NCBI GenBank assembly: GCA_036003705.1
Contig: DASYSE010000022.1
Span: forward strand, 1-40,687
DNA from: CALGFH01 sp036003705
GTDB lineage: Bacteria; Actinomycetota; CALGFH01
DNA length: 40,687 nt
Direction of reading: 5' to 3'
Part shown: positions 17,616 through 25,787 of the stretch, in pieces
Layout: each line of letters begins with the position of its first letter
Position numbering within the stretch: the stretch's first letter is position 1
Notes under the pieces: generated by a model
What the model saw: only the letters and a program-made list of their open reading frames with translations
What the model was told of the DNA's origin: nothing
The model's database searches: none
Program-made: the position numbers and the translations under genes

Positions 17616-17810
17616 AGCGTGCTCGGCCTTGGGTACGGCGGGTTGGGTCCTGGGCCTGGGTCAGTTCCTGGGGCAGGAGTCGAGCCTGGTCGTGGCCGGG
17701 GCGACCCTTGCGTTGGCCGCCGGCTTCCAGCCAGCCCGCCGCCGCCTCCAGCGAGTCCGCAGACCGACCCCGTCGGCGCCGAGCGACGCCCCGATCAGGC
17801 CGGCGGGCAA
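17616..17810 (+). pseudogene. Decayed copy of the sensor-like membrane protein C-terminal region
   Basis: The stretch aligns at DNA level with 14070-14250 of the intact gene. In one frame it reads ASVLGLGYGG, in the next GWVLGLGQFLGQESSLVVAG, then ATLALAAGFQPARRRLQRV, and in a third ADRPRRRRATPR. The equivalent intact line is LLGLGYAGVVLGLGRLL..STLVVAGATLAVAGVFQPARRRVQ..VDRRFNRRRHDAA. At least two frameshifts and the loss of everything upstream make it non-functional. The spacer 17495-17860 holds nothing else that I can name. Confidence 0.65.
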
Positions 17811-17860
17811 CGGGTCGTCGAGGCGGCCACCTACGGTCTGGGGCCAGCTCCTGTCTCGTC

Positions 17861-18250
17861 TCAGTCGTCGGCAGGCGAGAGCCGCAGGAAGCGGAGGCCG
17901 GGCAGCGCTCGCAAGGCCGGCCGCAGCGGCGCCGCCACCAGCGACGCGGCGTCGCCTGCGCGGAGCAGGCGCGGGTGTGCCAGCTCGACCTGCCGCCCGC
18001 TTCGCCGGAGGGTGCAGCGGCCGGCGGCCAGCACGTTCCTCACCCAGTCACGGTCGGCACCGTAGGGCAGCGAGATGAGGTAGCCGTCGTTGAGCGGGAA
18101 GGCGACCACCGGGTTCTGGTACCGGCGGCCGGACTTCCGACCGCGATGCACCACGACGGCCACCGGGGAGAGCCGCCGCCCGGCGAAGGTCCCGATGATG
18201 CGGTTGGGGATCCCTCGGTTGAACCGGGCCAGTCGGTCGGTGAGCGTCAT
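17861..18250 (-). CDS. DUF385-type (deazaflavin/F420-dependent nitroreductase family) oxidoreductase
   Basis: 129 residues from ATG 18250; there is no clear ribosome-binding site, so the transcript may be leaderless. VAVVVHRGRKSGRRYQNPVVAFPLNDGYLISLPYG and DRDWVRNVLAAGRCTLRRSGR follow the split beta-barrel pattern of the Ddn/DUF385 family (HxGRxSG-xxxxP for cofactor phosphate binding, then NWVRNLLAAG). Such proteins bind F420 or another deazaflavin, or heme/fatty acids in the shorter branch. Substrate unknown. The solute-binding lipoprotein gene lies 47 bp upstream on the same strand. Confidence 0.85.
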   Translation of the reverse strand: MTLTDRLARFNRGIPNRIIGTFAGRRLSPVAVVVHRGRKSGRRYQNPVVAFPLNDGYLISLPYGADRDWVRNVLAAGRCTLRRSGRQVELAHPRLLRAGDAASLVAAPLRPALRALPGLRFLRLSPADD

Positions 18251-18297
18251 GGGATCATGGTAGGCGAGAGCCAGGCGGGTCGGGCCGGAACCGCAGC

Positions 18298-19233
18298 TCA
18301 CGTCGCGCCGGCGGTGACCTCGGCGGTCTTGAGGGCGCCGTCGGCAACGTTCCACTTGGTGAGGACGCGGTCGTAGCTGCCGTCGTCGATGATGGCGCGC
18401 AGGGCCTCCTGGAGGACGGTCTGGAGCTCGGTGTCGTCCTTGCGGAGGCCGATGCCGTAGGGGCCGGGGTCGATCTGCTCGCCGACGACCTGGAAGTCGC
18501 GGCCCTGGCCGCTGACCTTGGCGTTGTAGGCGGCGACCGGGAAGTCGGCGAGGGCGGCGTCGGCGCGGCGGAACTTCACCTCCAGGACGACCTGGGTGCC
18601 GCTGTCCAGTGGGCGGGCCTTGATGGGTTGGGCGCCGCAGCGGGCCTGCTGGGCGTCGACCAGCTCCTCGTGGATCGTGCCGGCCTGCAGGGTGACGGTG
18701 GCGCCGCACAGGTCGTGCATGGTCGAGATGCGCTTGGGGTTGGCCTTGGCGACCAGGATCGAGGTGCCGGCCTTGAAGTACTCGAGGAAGGAGATCTGCT
18801 TGGCCCGCTCGGGGGTGGCCGTCATCGAGGAGATGATCAGGTCGAACCGCTTGGCCCGCAGCGACGGGATCAGCTCGTCGAAGGCGGTGTTGGCGAAGGT
18901 GAAGCGCACCCCGAGCTTGCGGCCGAGCTCGGCGGCCAGGTCCGGGTCGATGCCGCGGACCTGCGGCTCGGGCTCGCCGACGGGCCGGTCGAGCACGTCG
19001 GGGGCGAAGGCGTCGTAGAACTCCACCGGGGCGTAGGAGATGTCGGAGCCGACCCGGATCTCCCGCGCCGTGCGGATGCGCTGGGGCAGGCGGCGGCCCA
19101 GCCCCGTCAGGCCTTCGGCCACGGCCGGCTCACCGGTGGATCGGTCCTGGTCGGCGCCGCCCGAGCAGCCGGCGGCCAGGACGAGCGCGAACAGCAGCGC
19201 CAGCGCGCGCCAGGAGCCGCGTCGCCGTCTCAT
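18298..19233 (-). CDS. Family-3 ABC solute-binding lipoprotein
   Basis: 311 residues from ATG 19233. MRRRRGSWRALALLFALVLAAGCSGG is a lipoprotein signal with lipobox LAAGC. The SBP_bac_3 fold follows: IRVGSDISYAPVEFYD, GIDPDLAAELGRKLGVRFTF, FDELIPSLRAKRFDLIISSM(T)ATPERAKQISF, then a C-terminal lobe with YGIGLRKDDTELQTVLQEALRAII and DGSYDRVLTKWNV. These proteins feed polar amino acids or similar ligands to an ABC importer, but no permease or ATPase is near, so the partner is elsewhere. The divergent kinase gene starts 111 bp away; that spacer has a small CTTCG/CGAAG inverted repeat at 19275-19289. Confidence 0.9.
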   Translation of the reverse strand: MRRRRGSWRALALLFALVLAAGCSGGADQDRSTGEPAVAEGLTGLGRRLPQRIRTAREIRVGSDISYAPVEFYDAFAPDVLDRPVGEPEPQVRGIDPDLAAELGRKLGVRFTFANTAFDELIPSLRAKRFDLIISSMTATPERAKQISFLEYFKAGTSILVAKANPKRISTMHDLCGATVTLQAGTIHEELVDAQQARCGAQPIKARPLDSGTQVVLEVKFRRADAALADFPVAAYNAKVSGQGRDFQVVGEQIDPGPYGIGLRKDDTELQTVLQEALRAIIDDGSYDRVLTKWNVADGALKTAEVTAGAT

Positions 19234-19344
19234 GCCAGCTATCCGCCCTTGCACCTTCCACCGTGTTATGACAGCTTCGCTCGTCGAAGACACGAAGCCT
19301 ACTACGGTTCCCAACCGCTCCGTGTCGATCGGCCCGTCGTCCCC

Positions 19345-21357
19345 ATGAAAGCTGGGTCGATGCTCGCCAACCTGACCCTCCGTCCCAAAATCGCGCTGAT
19401 CCTCCTGCTGCCTGTGGCGGCGCTGCTGCTGCTGGCCGGGCTCCGGATCAGCTCAAGCATCTCGACCAGCCGCCAGGCCGCCCAGGTCCGCGGGCAGACC
19501 GAGTTCGCCTTGCGCGGGACCGCGCTCGCCCACCAGCTGCAGCGGGAACGCGGCCTGACGCTGCGCAGCCTGCTCGGCGAGCAGCCGGCGGGGGGGCTGG
19601 GCGAGCAGCGGACCGCTACCGGCCTCGCCCTGGCCGCCTACCGCGACAGCGCCGAGGAGCTGGACGTCGACGCCCTGCTGCCGGTCACCGCCGACAGGCT
19701 GGCCTCGGCCTCCAACCGCCTGAACGGGCTGAGCGGCCTGCGCCGGGACGTGTCCCGGCGCACGGTGGCGCCGGCGGCGGCCCTCGACGCCTACAACACC
19801 ATGGTCGCCGACCTGCTCAACACCAACCGCGGTCTGGCCTCCGGGATCGCCGACCCGCAGCTGGCCCAGCGGGTCGGGGCGTTCGTGGCCGTTTCGCGGA
19901 TCAAGGAGCTGGCCGCGCTGGAGCGGGAGCTGGTCACCGAGGTGCTGGCCCGGGGCCGGTTCGCCTCCGGGCAGTACCGGCGGTTCACCTCGACCCTGGC
20001 CACCCGCGCGGTGCTGCTCTCGGAGTTCCGGTCGGCTGCCGACGGCGCCCAGCGGGCCCTGTTCGTCGACACCCTGGTCGGCCCCGAGGTCCAGCGGGCC
20101 AGGGAGCTGCAGGCGACCGCGGTCGCCGGCGAGGGCGCGGCCCAGCTCGACCTCGACCCGGCCGAGTGGTGGACGGTCAACACGGCCGAGATCGACCTGC
20201 TGCGCCGGGTCGAGGAGGGCCTTGGCGCGGCCGCGGTCGACGCCAGCCGTGCCGACGAGACGGCCGCCCGGTCGAGAGCCGTCATCGACGCCGCCGGCAT
20301 CCTGCTGGTCCTTGCCCTTGCCCTCGGCCTGTCGCTGGTGGTGGTCCGCTCCCTGCTGCGGCCGCTGGGCCTGCTCAGGACATCCGCCGAGGAGGTCGCC
20401 AACTCCCAGCTGCCCGGCGTGGTCGAGCGCCTCCACCGGGCCGAGCCGGTCGACCTCACCGCCGAGACCCGGCCGATCGGGATCCCCGACCACGACGAGA
20501 TCGGCCAGGTGGCCAAGGCCTTCGACGCCGTCCACAGCACCGCCGTCCGGGTCGCCGCCGAGCAGGCGGCGCTGCGCCGCAGCGTCGCCGACATGTTCCT
20601 CAGCCTCGGCCGGCGCCTGCAGGCGCTGGTCCACCGGCAGCTGGAGCTGCTGGACGAGCTGGAGCGCACCGAGGCCGACCCGCAGCAGCTGCGCAGCCTG
20701 TTCCGCCTCGACCACCTGGCCACCCGGATGCGCCGCAACGCCGAGAACCTGCTGGTCCTGTCCGGCGCCGAGCCGGTCCGCCGCTGGAGCGACCCGGTCC
20801 CCCTGCCGCGGGTGATCCGTGCGGCCAGCGCCGAGATCGAGGACTACAACCGGGTCGGCGTCATGCCGATGGCCGACGTCCGGGTCGTCGGCCATGCGGT
20901 CAGCGACGTCATCCACCTGCTGGCCGAGCTGATCGAGAACGCCGCGGCGTTCTCACCGCCGGGGACGCGGGTGCAGGTCTCGGGCGAGCCCACCGCCCAC
21001 GGCTACCTGCTCGAGGTCGAGGACCAGGGCATCGGCATGTCCGACGAGGAGCTGGACGAGGCCAACCAGCAGCTGGCCAAGCCGACCTCGATCGACCTGG
21101 CCAGCGCCCACCGCCTCGGCTTCTACGTGGTCGGCCGCCTGGCCGCCCGCCACGGCATCAAGGTGCGGCTGCGCCGCTCCTGGTTCGGCGGTGTGGCCGC
21201 GCTGGTGCTGCTTCCCTCCGGCCTGCTCGGCGGGTCCGAGGGAGAGGTCGAACCGGCCGGGACACCGGTGGTCGAGCCGCCCAGGACCGAGCCGGTGCCG
21301 CGGGCGTTCGCGGTCAAATCCCCGGCAGCGGGGCGAGATGATGGCATGGCCGGATAG
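19345..21357 (+). CDS. Nitrate/nitrite-sensor (NIT) domain histidine kinase, conservon CvnA-like
   Basis: 670 residues from ATG 19345 (ATG 19360 is possible). TM1 about 17-33 (IALILLLPVAALLLLAG), an extracellular NIT helical domain (HQLQRERGLTLRSLLGE, then RIKELAALERELVTEVLARG), TM2 about 314-335 (AAGILLVLALALGLSLVVV), HAMP-like segment, then the family's dimerisation/phosphotransfer region (LGRRLQALVHRQLELLDELE, LFRLDHLATRMRRNAENLLV). The ATPase has ELIENAAAFSPP and DQGIGM motifs but a shortened G2 region (RLGFYVVGRLA). This architecture is that of CvnA kinases, which normally head a kinase-roadblock-DUF742-GTPase operon. Here DUF742 follows after 30 bp. Confidence 0.9.
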   Translation: MKAGSMLANLTLRPKIALILLLPVAALLLLAGLRISSSISTSRQAAQVRGQTEFALRGTALAHQLQRERGLTLRSLLGEQPAGGLGEQRTATGLALAAYRDSAEELDVDALLPVTADRLASASNRLNGLSGLRRDVSRRTVAPAAALDAYNTMVADLLNTNRGLASGIADPQLAQRVGAFVAVSRIKELAALERELVTEVLARGRFASGQYRRFTSTLATRAVLLSEFRSAADGAQRALFVDTLVGPEVQRARELQATAVAGEGAAQLDLDPAEWWTVNTAEIDLLRRVEEGLGAAAVDASRADETAARSRAVIDAAGILLVLALALGLSLVVVRSLLRPLGLLRTSAEEVANSQLPGVVERLHRAEPVDLTAETRPIGIPDHDEIGQVAKAFDAVHSTAVRVAAEQAALRRSVADMFLSLGRRLQALVHRQLELLDELERTEADPQQLRSLFRLDHLATRMRRNAENLLVLSGAEPVRRWSDPVPLPRVIRAASAEIEDYNRVGVMPMADVRVVGHAVSDVIHLLAELIENAAAFSPPGTRVQVSGEPTAHGYLLEVEDQGIGMSDEELDEANQQLAKPTSIDLASAHRLGFYVVGRLAARHGIKVRLRRSWFGGVAALVLLPSGLLGGSEGEVEPAGTPVVEPPRTEPVPRAFAVKSPAAGRDDGMAG

Positions 21358-21387
21358 CCAGCGGGCACGCCGAGGGGGGACCGATCG

Positions 21388-21750
21388 ATGACCGGCCGGT
21401 TCGAGGCCGATCCGGGCCCGTTCCTGCGGCCGTACGCCATGACCGAAGGGCGTACCGAGCCGACCGGGGCTGACCTGGCCATCGAGGACCTGGTCGCGGC
21501 GGTCCCGTCGCCCGGCCGCCCGCCGCCGTGGCTGAGCCTCGAGCACCAGTCGATCGCCCTGGCCTGCCAGGAGCTGCTGTCGGTGGCGGAGGTGGCCGCC
21601 CGGGTCGACCTGCCGCTCGGCGTCACCCGGGTGCTGGTCGGCGACCTGGCCGAGCAGGGGATGGTGACCGTCCACCGGGCGCCGAGCCACTCCGGCGGCC
21701 CCAACGTCGCCCTGCTCGAGCAGGTCCTCCACGGCCTCGAGCGGCTCTAG
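21388..21750 (+). CDS. DUF742 protein (CvnC-like)
   Basis: 120 residues from ATG 21388, GGGGGGA seven bases upstream. PGPFLRPYAMTEGRTEPTGADLAIEDLV is the conserved DUF742 opening. The C-terminal half is winged-helix-like (HQSIALACQELLSVAEVAAR..LGVTRVLVGDLAEQGMVTVHRA). In conservons this protein sits third, after a roadblock/LC7 protein and before a small Ras-like GTPase, in a complex at the kinase. Here it follows the kinase directly and is the last gene of the unit: the convergent exonuclease gene starts 9 bp later on the other strand. Confidence 0.9.
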   Translation: MTGRFEADPGPFLRPYAMTEGRTEPTGADLAIEDLVAAVPSPGRPPPWLSLEHQSIALACQELLSVAEVAARVDLPLGVTRVLVGDLAEQGMVTVHRAPSHSGGPNVALLEQVLHGLERL

Positions 21751-21759
21751 TCTTCCGAG

Positions 21760-22668
21760 TTACTGATTCGCTGCCGGGTCGGCCAGGCCGGCCTGCTCCA
21801 TGGCGGCCAGCATCCGCTCCACCGGTCCCTCGATCGCGTTGGCCTCGGCCAGGGCGGCCAGCCGGTCACGGTCGGGAGGGTGCGGGTCGCTGAGCCGGTA
21901 GTCGACGTCGGTGGCCACCGGGACCACCTTGCGCATCGCCTCGATGTAGGCGGCGCTCTCGGCCAGGGTGGCGGCCAGGCGAGGGGCGAGCCGGCCGGCG
22001 CCGGCCGCGGCCAGCAGCGCGTCCAGATCGGGATGGTCGGCGACCAGGCGGGCGGCCGTCTTCTCCCCCACCCCCGCCACCCCTGGCAGGCCGTCGGACG
22101 GGTCGCCGCGGAGGATGGCCAGGTCGACGTAGCGGTCGGGCGGGACGCCGGTCTTGGCGGCGACCCCGGCCTCGTCCATGGTGGCCAGCGACGAGGTCCC
22201 AATGAGCGGGTACAGCACCCACACCACCGGGTCGCGCACCACCTGGAACAGGTCCCGGTCGCCGGTCAGGACGGCCAGCCGTTCGTCGGCCCCGGCAGCG
22301 GCCGCGATCGTGCCGATCACGTCGTCGGCCTCATAGCCGGCCGCCTCGGCCACCGGCAGGCCGGCCGCGTCCAGCACCTCCAGCAGCAGGGGGACCTGGC
22401 CGGGCAGCTCCGGCGGATCGTCGGCCCGCTTGGCCTTGTAACCGGCGTACAGGTCGACCCGCCACTGCGGGCGCCAGTCGGCGTCGAAGACGTTCACCAT
22501 CCCCTGCGGGCGCCGCTCGGCCAGCACCGGCGACACCATGTCCAGATAGCCACGGACGGCGTTCACCGAGTTCCCGCTCGGCCCCGTGATGCTCTTGGGC
22601 AGGGCGAAGAACGCCCGGTAGAACAGGCTCGGCGAGTCCACCACGAGACGGGTCAGTCGGTCGGCCAT
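21760..22668 (-). CDS. 5'-3' exonuclease (FEN/PIN-like, Pol I exonuclease domain family)
   Basis: 302 residues from ATG 22668. Metal-binding acidic residues are visible: RLVVDSPSLFYRAFFALP (first Asp), VNVFDADWRPQWR, AAGYEADDVIGTIA (EADD), LTGDRDLFQVV (GDRD), and the helix-three-turn-helix DNA grip LRGDPSDGLPGVAGVGEKTAARL. It is a stand-alone version of the DNA polymerase I N-terminal exonuclease, expected to act on flaps and RNA primers. Convergent with the DUF742 gene. Confidence 0.93.
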   Translation of the reverse strand: MADRLTRLVVDSPSLFYRAFFALPKSITGPSGNSVNAVRGYLDMVSPVLAERRPQGMVNVFDADWRPQWRVDLYAGYKAKRADDPPELPGQVPLLLEVLDAAGLPVAEAAGYEADDVIGTIAAAAGADERLAVLTGDRDLFQVVRDPVVWVLYPLIGTSSLATMDEAGVAAKTGVPPDRYVDLAILRGDPSDGLPGVAGVGEKTAARLVADHPDLDALLAAAGAGRLAPRLAATLAESAAYIEAMRKVVPVATDVDYRLSDPHPPDRDRLAALAEANAIEGPVERMLAAMEQAGLADPAANQ

Positions 22669-22709
22669 CGGGGCAGCATGCCACGGGCCGGCCGACAACG
22701 GTGTGATTT

Positions 22710-22731
22710 CCACTCACCAATGGTGATGTGG
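22710..22731. promoter_or_regulatory. Inverted repeat in the divergent exonuclease / muralytic promoter region
   Basis: CCAC-T-CACC-AAT-GGTG-AT-GTGG is a two-step inverted repeat (both CCAC/GTGG and CACC/GGTG arms pair) in the 138-bp space between the two divergent starts. Its position suits an operator for one or both genes. TAGACCT just downstream could be a -10 for the rightward gene. Evidence is symmetry only. Confidence 0.35.
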
Positions 22732-22806
22732 TAGACCTAGCCGTCCACGGTCCCCCAGCCGCGGCGAACCTGTTCCCGAACCCCCTCAGGGAGCGGCGCT
22801 CGAGAG

Positions 22807-23802
22807 ATGGCATTCCCCCGGCCCTTGTTGATGCTGCGCTGGCTCGCTGCGGCCGCGGCCGGCCTCGCCGTTGCCTCGCTGCTGCTGCCGCTGCACGCCA
22901 CCGCGCAGCAGGCGACCGACGTCCCGACCCAGCTCAAGCAGGTCAGAGCGGTGCTGGCCGACGCCAAGGCCGACGCCAGGAAGCTGACCGCCGCCCTCGA
23001 CCGGGCCAACCGGGCCCTCGACCAGGCCGAGAACGAGCTGGCCGAGGCCGAGCAGCTCCGCCTTGACGCCCACGCCCGCGGGGTGCAGGCCAGCGCCGCG
23101 CTTGCCGACGCCACCGAGCGGGTCGACCGGCTGCGCCGGATCCTCGGCGACCGGGCCCGAGGCATCTACATCGCCGGCGACCCGGCCGGCCTGGCCGCCC
23201 TCGTCCAGAGCGGCAAGGCCGACCAGCTGCTCGGCCAGGTCACGATCCTCGACCACCTGGCCAGGGAGAGCAACAACTCGCTGGCCGACCTGGTCGTCGC
23301 CCAGCAGGACTACGCGCTGGCCAGGACGGCGTTCCGCGAGGCCGAGCTCGACGGCCGCCGGGCCGCGACCGTGATCAGCCGCAAGATCGACCAGGCGGTG
23401 GAGCTGCGGGACCTCCGGGTCCAGGCCAAGGACGCCCTCGATGACAAGATCCGCCGGCTGGAGGGCGAGGCCGGGGTGCTGCGGGTGACCCTGCAGCAGC
23501 GCCAGCAGCGCCAGGCCGGCCAGGTCCGGGCCGGCGGCAAGTGCGACCTGTCGGGCACCTCGGACGCCGAGTACTTCATCATCATGAAGGAGTCCGGCGG
23601 CGACCCGACCGCCGACAACCCCCGCTCGACCGCCTTCGGCCTCGGCCAGCTGCTGCTCGACGGGCGGCGCTACTATCTGGGCGCCAACTACGACACCATC
23701 GACTGCGGCCTGCAGCTCCAGGCCTTCCGCGGCTACGTCCGCGACCGCTACGGCACCGCCGAGAACGCCAGGTCCTTCTGGCTCTCCCACGGCTGGTACT
23801 GA
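22807..23802 (+). CDS. Secreted coiled-coil protein with C-terminal lysozyme-like (transglycosylase) domain
   Basis: 331 residues from ATG 22807. Signal peptide (MLRWLAAAAAGLAVASLLLPLHATA) then a long coiled coil, about 40-245 (LKQVRAVLADAKADARKLT .. ALDQAENELAEAEQLRL), with the mid-part GDRARGIYIAG typical of RipA/PcsB-type peptidoglycan hydrolase regulators. The C-terminal domain (about 255-331; AEYFIIMKESGGDPTADNP, STAFGLGQLL, AFRGYVRDRYGTAENARSFW) is of the aggregation-promoting-factor / SLT-like type; Glu in MKESGG is the likely catalytic acid. It should act in the cell wall, cleaving glycan strands during growth or division. Cys pair C245/C298 region could form a disulfide. Confidence 0.85.
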   Translation: MAFPRPLLMLRWLAAAAAGLAVASLLLPLHATAQQATDVPTQLKQVRAVLADAKADARKLTAALDRANRALDQAENELAEAEQLRLDAHARGVQASAALADATERVDRLRRILGDRARGIYIAGDPAGLAALVQSGKADQLLGQVTILDHLARESNNSLADLVVAQQDYALARTAFREAELDGRRAATVISRKIDQAVELRDLRVQAKDALDDKIRRLEGEAGVLRVTLQQRQQRQAGQVRAGGKCDLSGTSDAEYFIIMKESGGDPTADNPRSTAFGLGQLLLDGRRYYLGANYDTIDCGLQLQAFRGYVRDRYGTAENARSFWLSHGWY

Positions 23803-23957
23803 CCGAGAACCGCGGTCATGCATCGGCGCCGCATGCAGCGCCAAACCACCACCGCCTGAATCCCGGCGGGTGCCATATCCTGGGCGGCGATGCCCAAGCC
23901 AAGGTGCTCGACCTGGACGACCCGGCCTGGCCGCTGGCGCAAGGCAGAGGAGGCCTG

Positions 23958-24395
23958 ATGGAACCCCAGCACGAGGTCCTGGACAGCCCGCGGGGCTGGG
24001 TGGCCAGGCACATCCGTGGCTACGTCGACAGCGACGGCCGCAACGGCCACGAGTGGCGGCCCGGGGTGTACACGCTGCTGCTCACCACCCGCGGCCGCCG
24101 GTCGGGCCAGCTCCGGCGCACGGCGTTGATCTACGGCCGCGACGGCGACCGCTACCTGGTGGTCGGCTCCGTCGGCGGCGCGGCCAGGCACCCGGCCTGG
24201 TACCTCAACCTGGTCGAGCACCCCGAGGTCGAGGTCCAGGTCGGCGCCGACCGGTTCGCCGCCCGGGCCCGCACCGCCACCGCCGAGGAGAAGTCACGGC
24301 TGTGGCCGCTGATGACCGCGATCTGGCCGCAGTACGACGACTACCAGAAGAAGACCCGCCGCGACATCCCGGTGGTGATCCTGGAACGTGCCTGA
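23958..24395 (+). CDS. DUF385-type (F420/deazaflavin-dependent) oxidoreductase
   Basis: 145 residues from ATG 23958, with an ideal AGAGGAGG five bases upstream. PGVYTLLLTTRGRRSGQLRRTALIYGRDGDRYLVVGSVGG, HPAWYLNLVEHPEVEVQVG and the C-terminal LWPLMTAIWPQYDDYQKKT-RRDIPVVILER are the complete signature of F420-dependent nitroreductase-family proteins (Ddn-like). By family they reduce quinones or other conjugated substrates with F420H2. The protein is full length, unlike the shorter 129-residue relative at 17861-18250. The spacer 23803-23957 shows no gene. Confidence 0.92.
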   Translation: MEPQHEVLDSPRGWVARHIRGYVDSDGRNGHEWRPGVYTLLLTTRGRRSGQLRRTALIYGRDGDRYLVVGSVGGAARHPAWYLNLVEHPEVEVQVGADRFAARARTATAEEKSRLWPLMTAIWPQYDDYQKKTRRDIPVVILERA

Positions 24396-24398
24396 CCG

Positions 24399-24791
24399 TC
24401 AGGCCGGCGGCCGAGCCGGATCGGGGCCGTCGGCCGGCGGCGAACCGGGTCGTGGGGAGCGCAGGCCGAGGCCGACGACGGCGCCGCCGACCAGGCCGGG
24501 AACGGCGGCGGTCCAAGGACGGGCCAGGCGGACCGCGATCAGCGCGACGGCGGCCACCACGACCAGGAAGGCGGCGTCGTTCAGGCGCTCCATCGCCGAG
24601 CGTTGGCGTCCGGAGGCTGGCAGGCGCAGGGCCGCCACCACGCCGACAGCCAGCCCGAGGGCCAGCAGCGCCGCGGCCGGGCCGCGCCGTGCCGCCGGCT
24701 CCAGCAGCAGCGTCAGGCCGGCCAGCAGCAGGGCGATGGCGACCGCCCCGACCAGCCGGCTGGTACGCCGGTCCGGCGCGTCCGCCACCAT
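24399..24791 (-). CDS. Small four-TM membrane protein
   Basis: 130 residues from ATG 24791, behind GAGGAGGCGAG. Four hydrophobic helices: LVGAVAIALLLAGLTLLLEPA, AAALLALGLAVGVVAALRLP, AAFLVVVAAVALIAVRLA, AVPGLVGGAVVGLGL. The Pro-rich tail ends SPPADGPDPARPPA. I do not recognise a family. It is convergent with the DUF385 gene, ending 3 bp from its stop, and divergent from the solute-binding lipoprotein gene. Confidence 0.7.
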   Translation of the reverse strand: MVADAPDRRTSRLVGAVAIALLLAGLTLLLEPAARRGPAAALLALGLAVGVVAALRLPASGRQRSAMERLNDAAFLVVVAAVALIAVRLARPWTAAVPGLVGGAVVGLGLRSPRPGSPPADGPDPARPPA

Positions 24792-24916
24792 CTCGCCTCC
24801 TCGCGCTCCCGGTCGTGGTTGCGGCGCCCAGCCTACCAAGGCCGACCGGAGCGGGCGGGCTTGCTATCCTTCGTCCCATCCCACGTTCGTTGTGTCGGCA
24901 ACCACGAGGAGCCCGG

Positions 24917-25759
24917 GTGGGCAAGCTGCGCAGATCCTCCCGCCCGCCACCGGTCCTGCCACCGGTCCTGGCACCGGTGCTGGCCCTGCTGCTGGCCGCC
25001 TGCGGCGGCGGCCCGGACGCCGGCGAGACGGGGGCGGCGACCCCGCCGGCCGGGTTCCAGACCCGCACCGCCGGAGTGCTGACCGTTGGCACCGAGCTGC
25101 CCAACCCGCCGTTCGTGCTCGGCGAGGACCTCGACCACCTGAAGGGCGGCTACGAGGTCGACATGGTCGCCGAGATCGCCAGACGGCTGGAGGTCGGGCA
25201 GGTCCGATGGGTCAGCTTCCCGTTCCGCGAGCTGGTCGCCGGGGCCCGCTGCCCCTGCGACTTCGCCGTGAACGGGGTGTCGATCCTGCCCGACCGCCGG
25301 CAGCGGGTCGACTTCTCCTCCCCGTACTTCACCGCCAACCAGGGGCTGCTGGTCCGCAAGGGCACCGCCGTCACCGGTGTGGCCGAGGCCCGCAAGCTCC
25401 GCTTCGGCGTCCAGAAGGACACCTCGGGAGCCCTGTATCTCGAGCGCACCCTCAAGCCGGCGGAGCCGGCCCGGATGTTCGACTCGACCACGGCCGCCTT
25501 TGTCGCGCTGCGGGCCAGGCGGGTCGACGCCGTCATGTCCGACGTGCCGATCGTGGTCGACGCGGCCAGCGACGACCCTGGGCTGCAGGTCGTCGGCCAG
25601 TTCAAGACCGACGAGCAGTACGGGGCGGTGCTGGCCAAGGGCTCGCCCAACACCAGGACCCTGTCCCGGGTGATCGACCAGCTCCGCGACGACGGCGTGC
25701 TCGACCAGCTGTTCCAGAAGTACTTCCCCGAGCAGGCGGACATCCCGCCGCTCGGCTGA
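24917..25759 (+). CDS. Family-3 ABC solute-binding lipoprotein
   Basis: 280 residues from GTG 24917 (GAGGAG six bases upstream). Lipoprotein signal with lipobox LLAAC (PVLALLLAACGGG). SBP_bac_3 features: VLTVGTELPNPPFVLGED, GGYEVDMVAEIARRLEV, FAVNGVSILPDRRQRVDFSSPYF and the hinge region FGVQKDTSGALYLE. The C-terminal helix is LSRVIDQLRDDGVLDQLFQKYFPE. An unusual CPC pair (GARCPCDF) sits where most relatives have KxDAxI. No transporter genes accompany it. It is about as long as the 18298-19233 protein but clearly diverged. Confidence 0.9.
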   Translation: MGKLRRSSRPPPVLPPVLAPVLALLLAACGGGPDAGETGAATPPAGFQTRTAGVLTVGTELPNPPFVLGEDLDHLKGGYEVDMVAEIARRLEVGQVRWVSFPFRELVAGARCPCDFAVNGVSILPDRRQRVDFSSPYFTANQGLLVRKGTAVTGVAEARKLRFGVQKDTSGALYLERTLKPAEPARMFDSTTAAFVALRARRVDAVMSDVPIVVDAASDDPGLQVVGQFKTDEQYGAVLAKGSPNTRTLSRVIDQLRDDGVLDQLFQKYFPEQADIPPLG

Positions 25760-25787
25760 CGCCAGGCGGCCCCGACCGGGAGTGGCG

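Noticed and set aside
18628..19344. N-terminal extension of the NIT kinase by 239 codons
   Set aside because: The extension is antisense to the solute-binding lipoprotein; the first TM helix begins just after ATG 19345.
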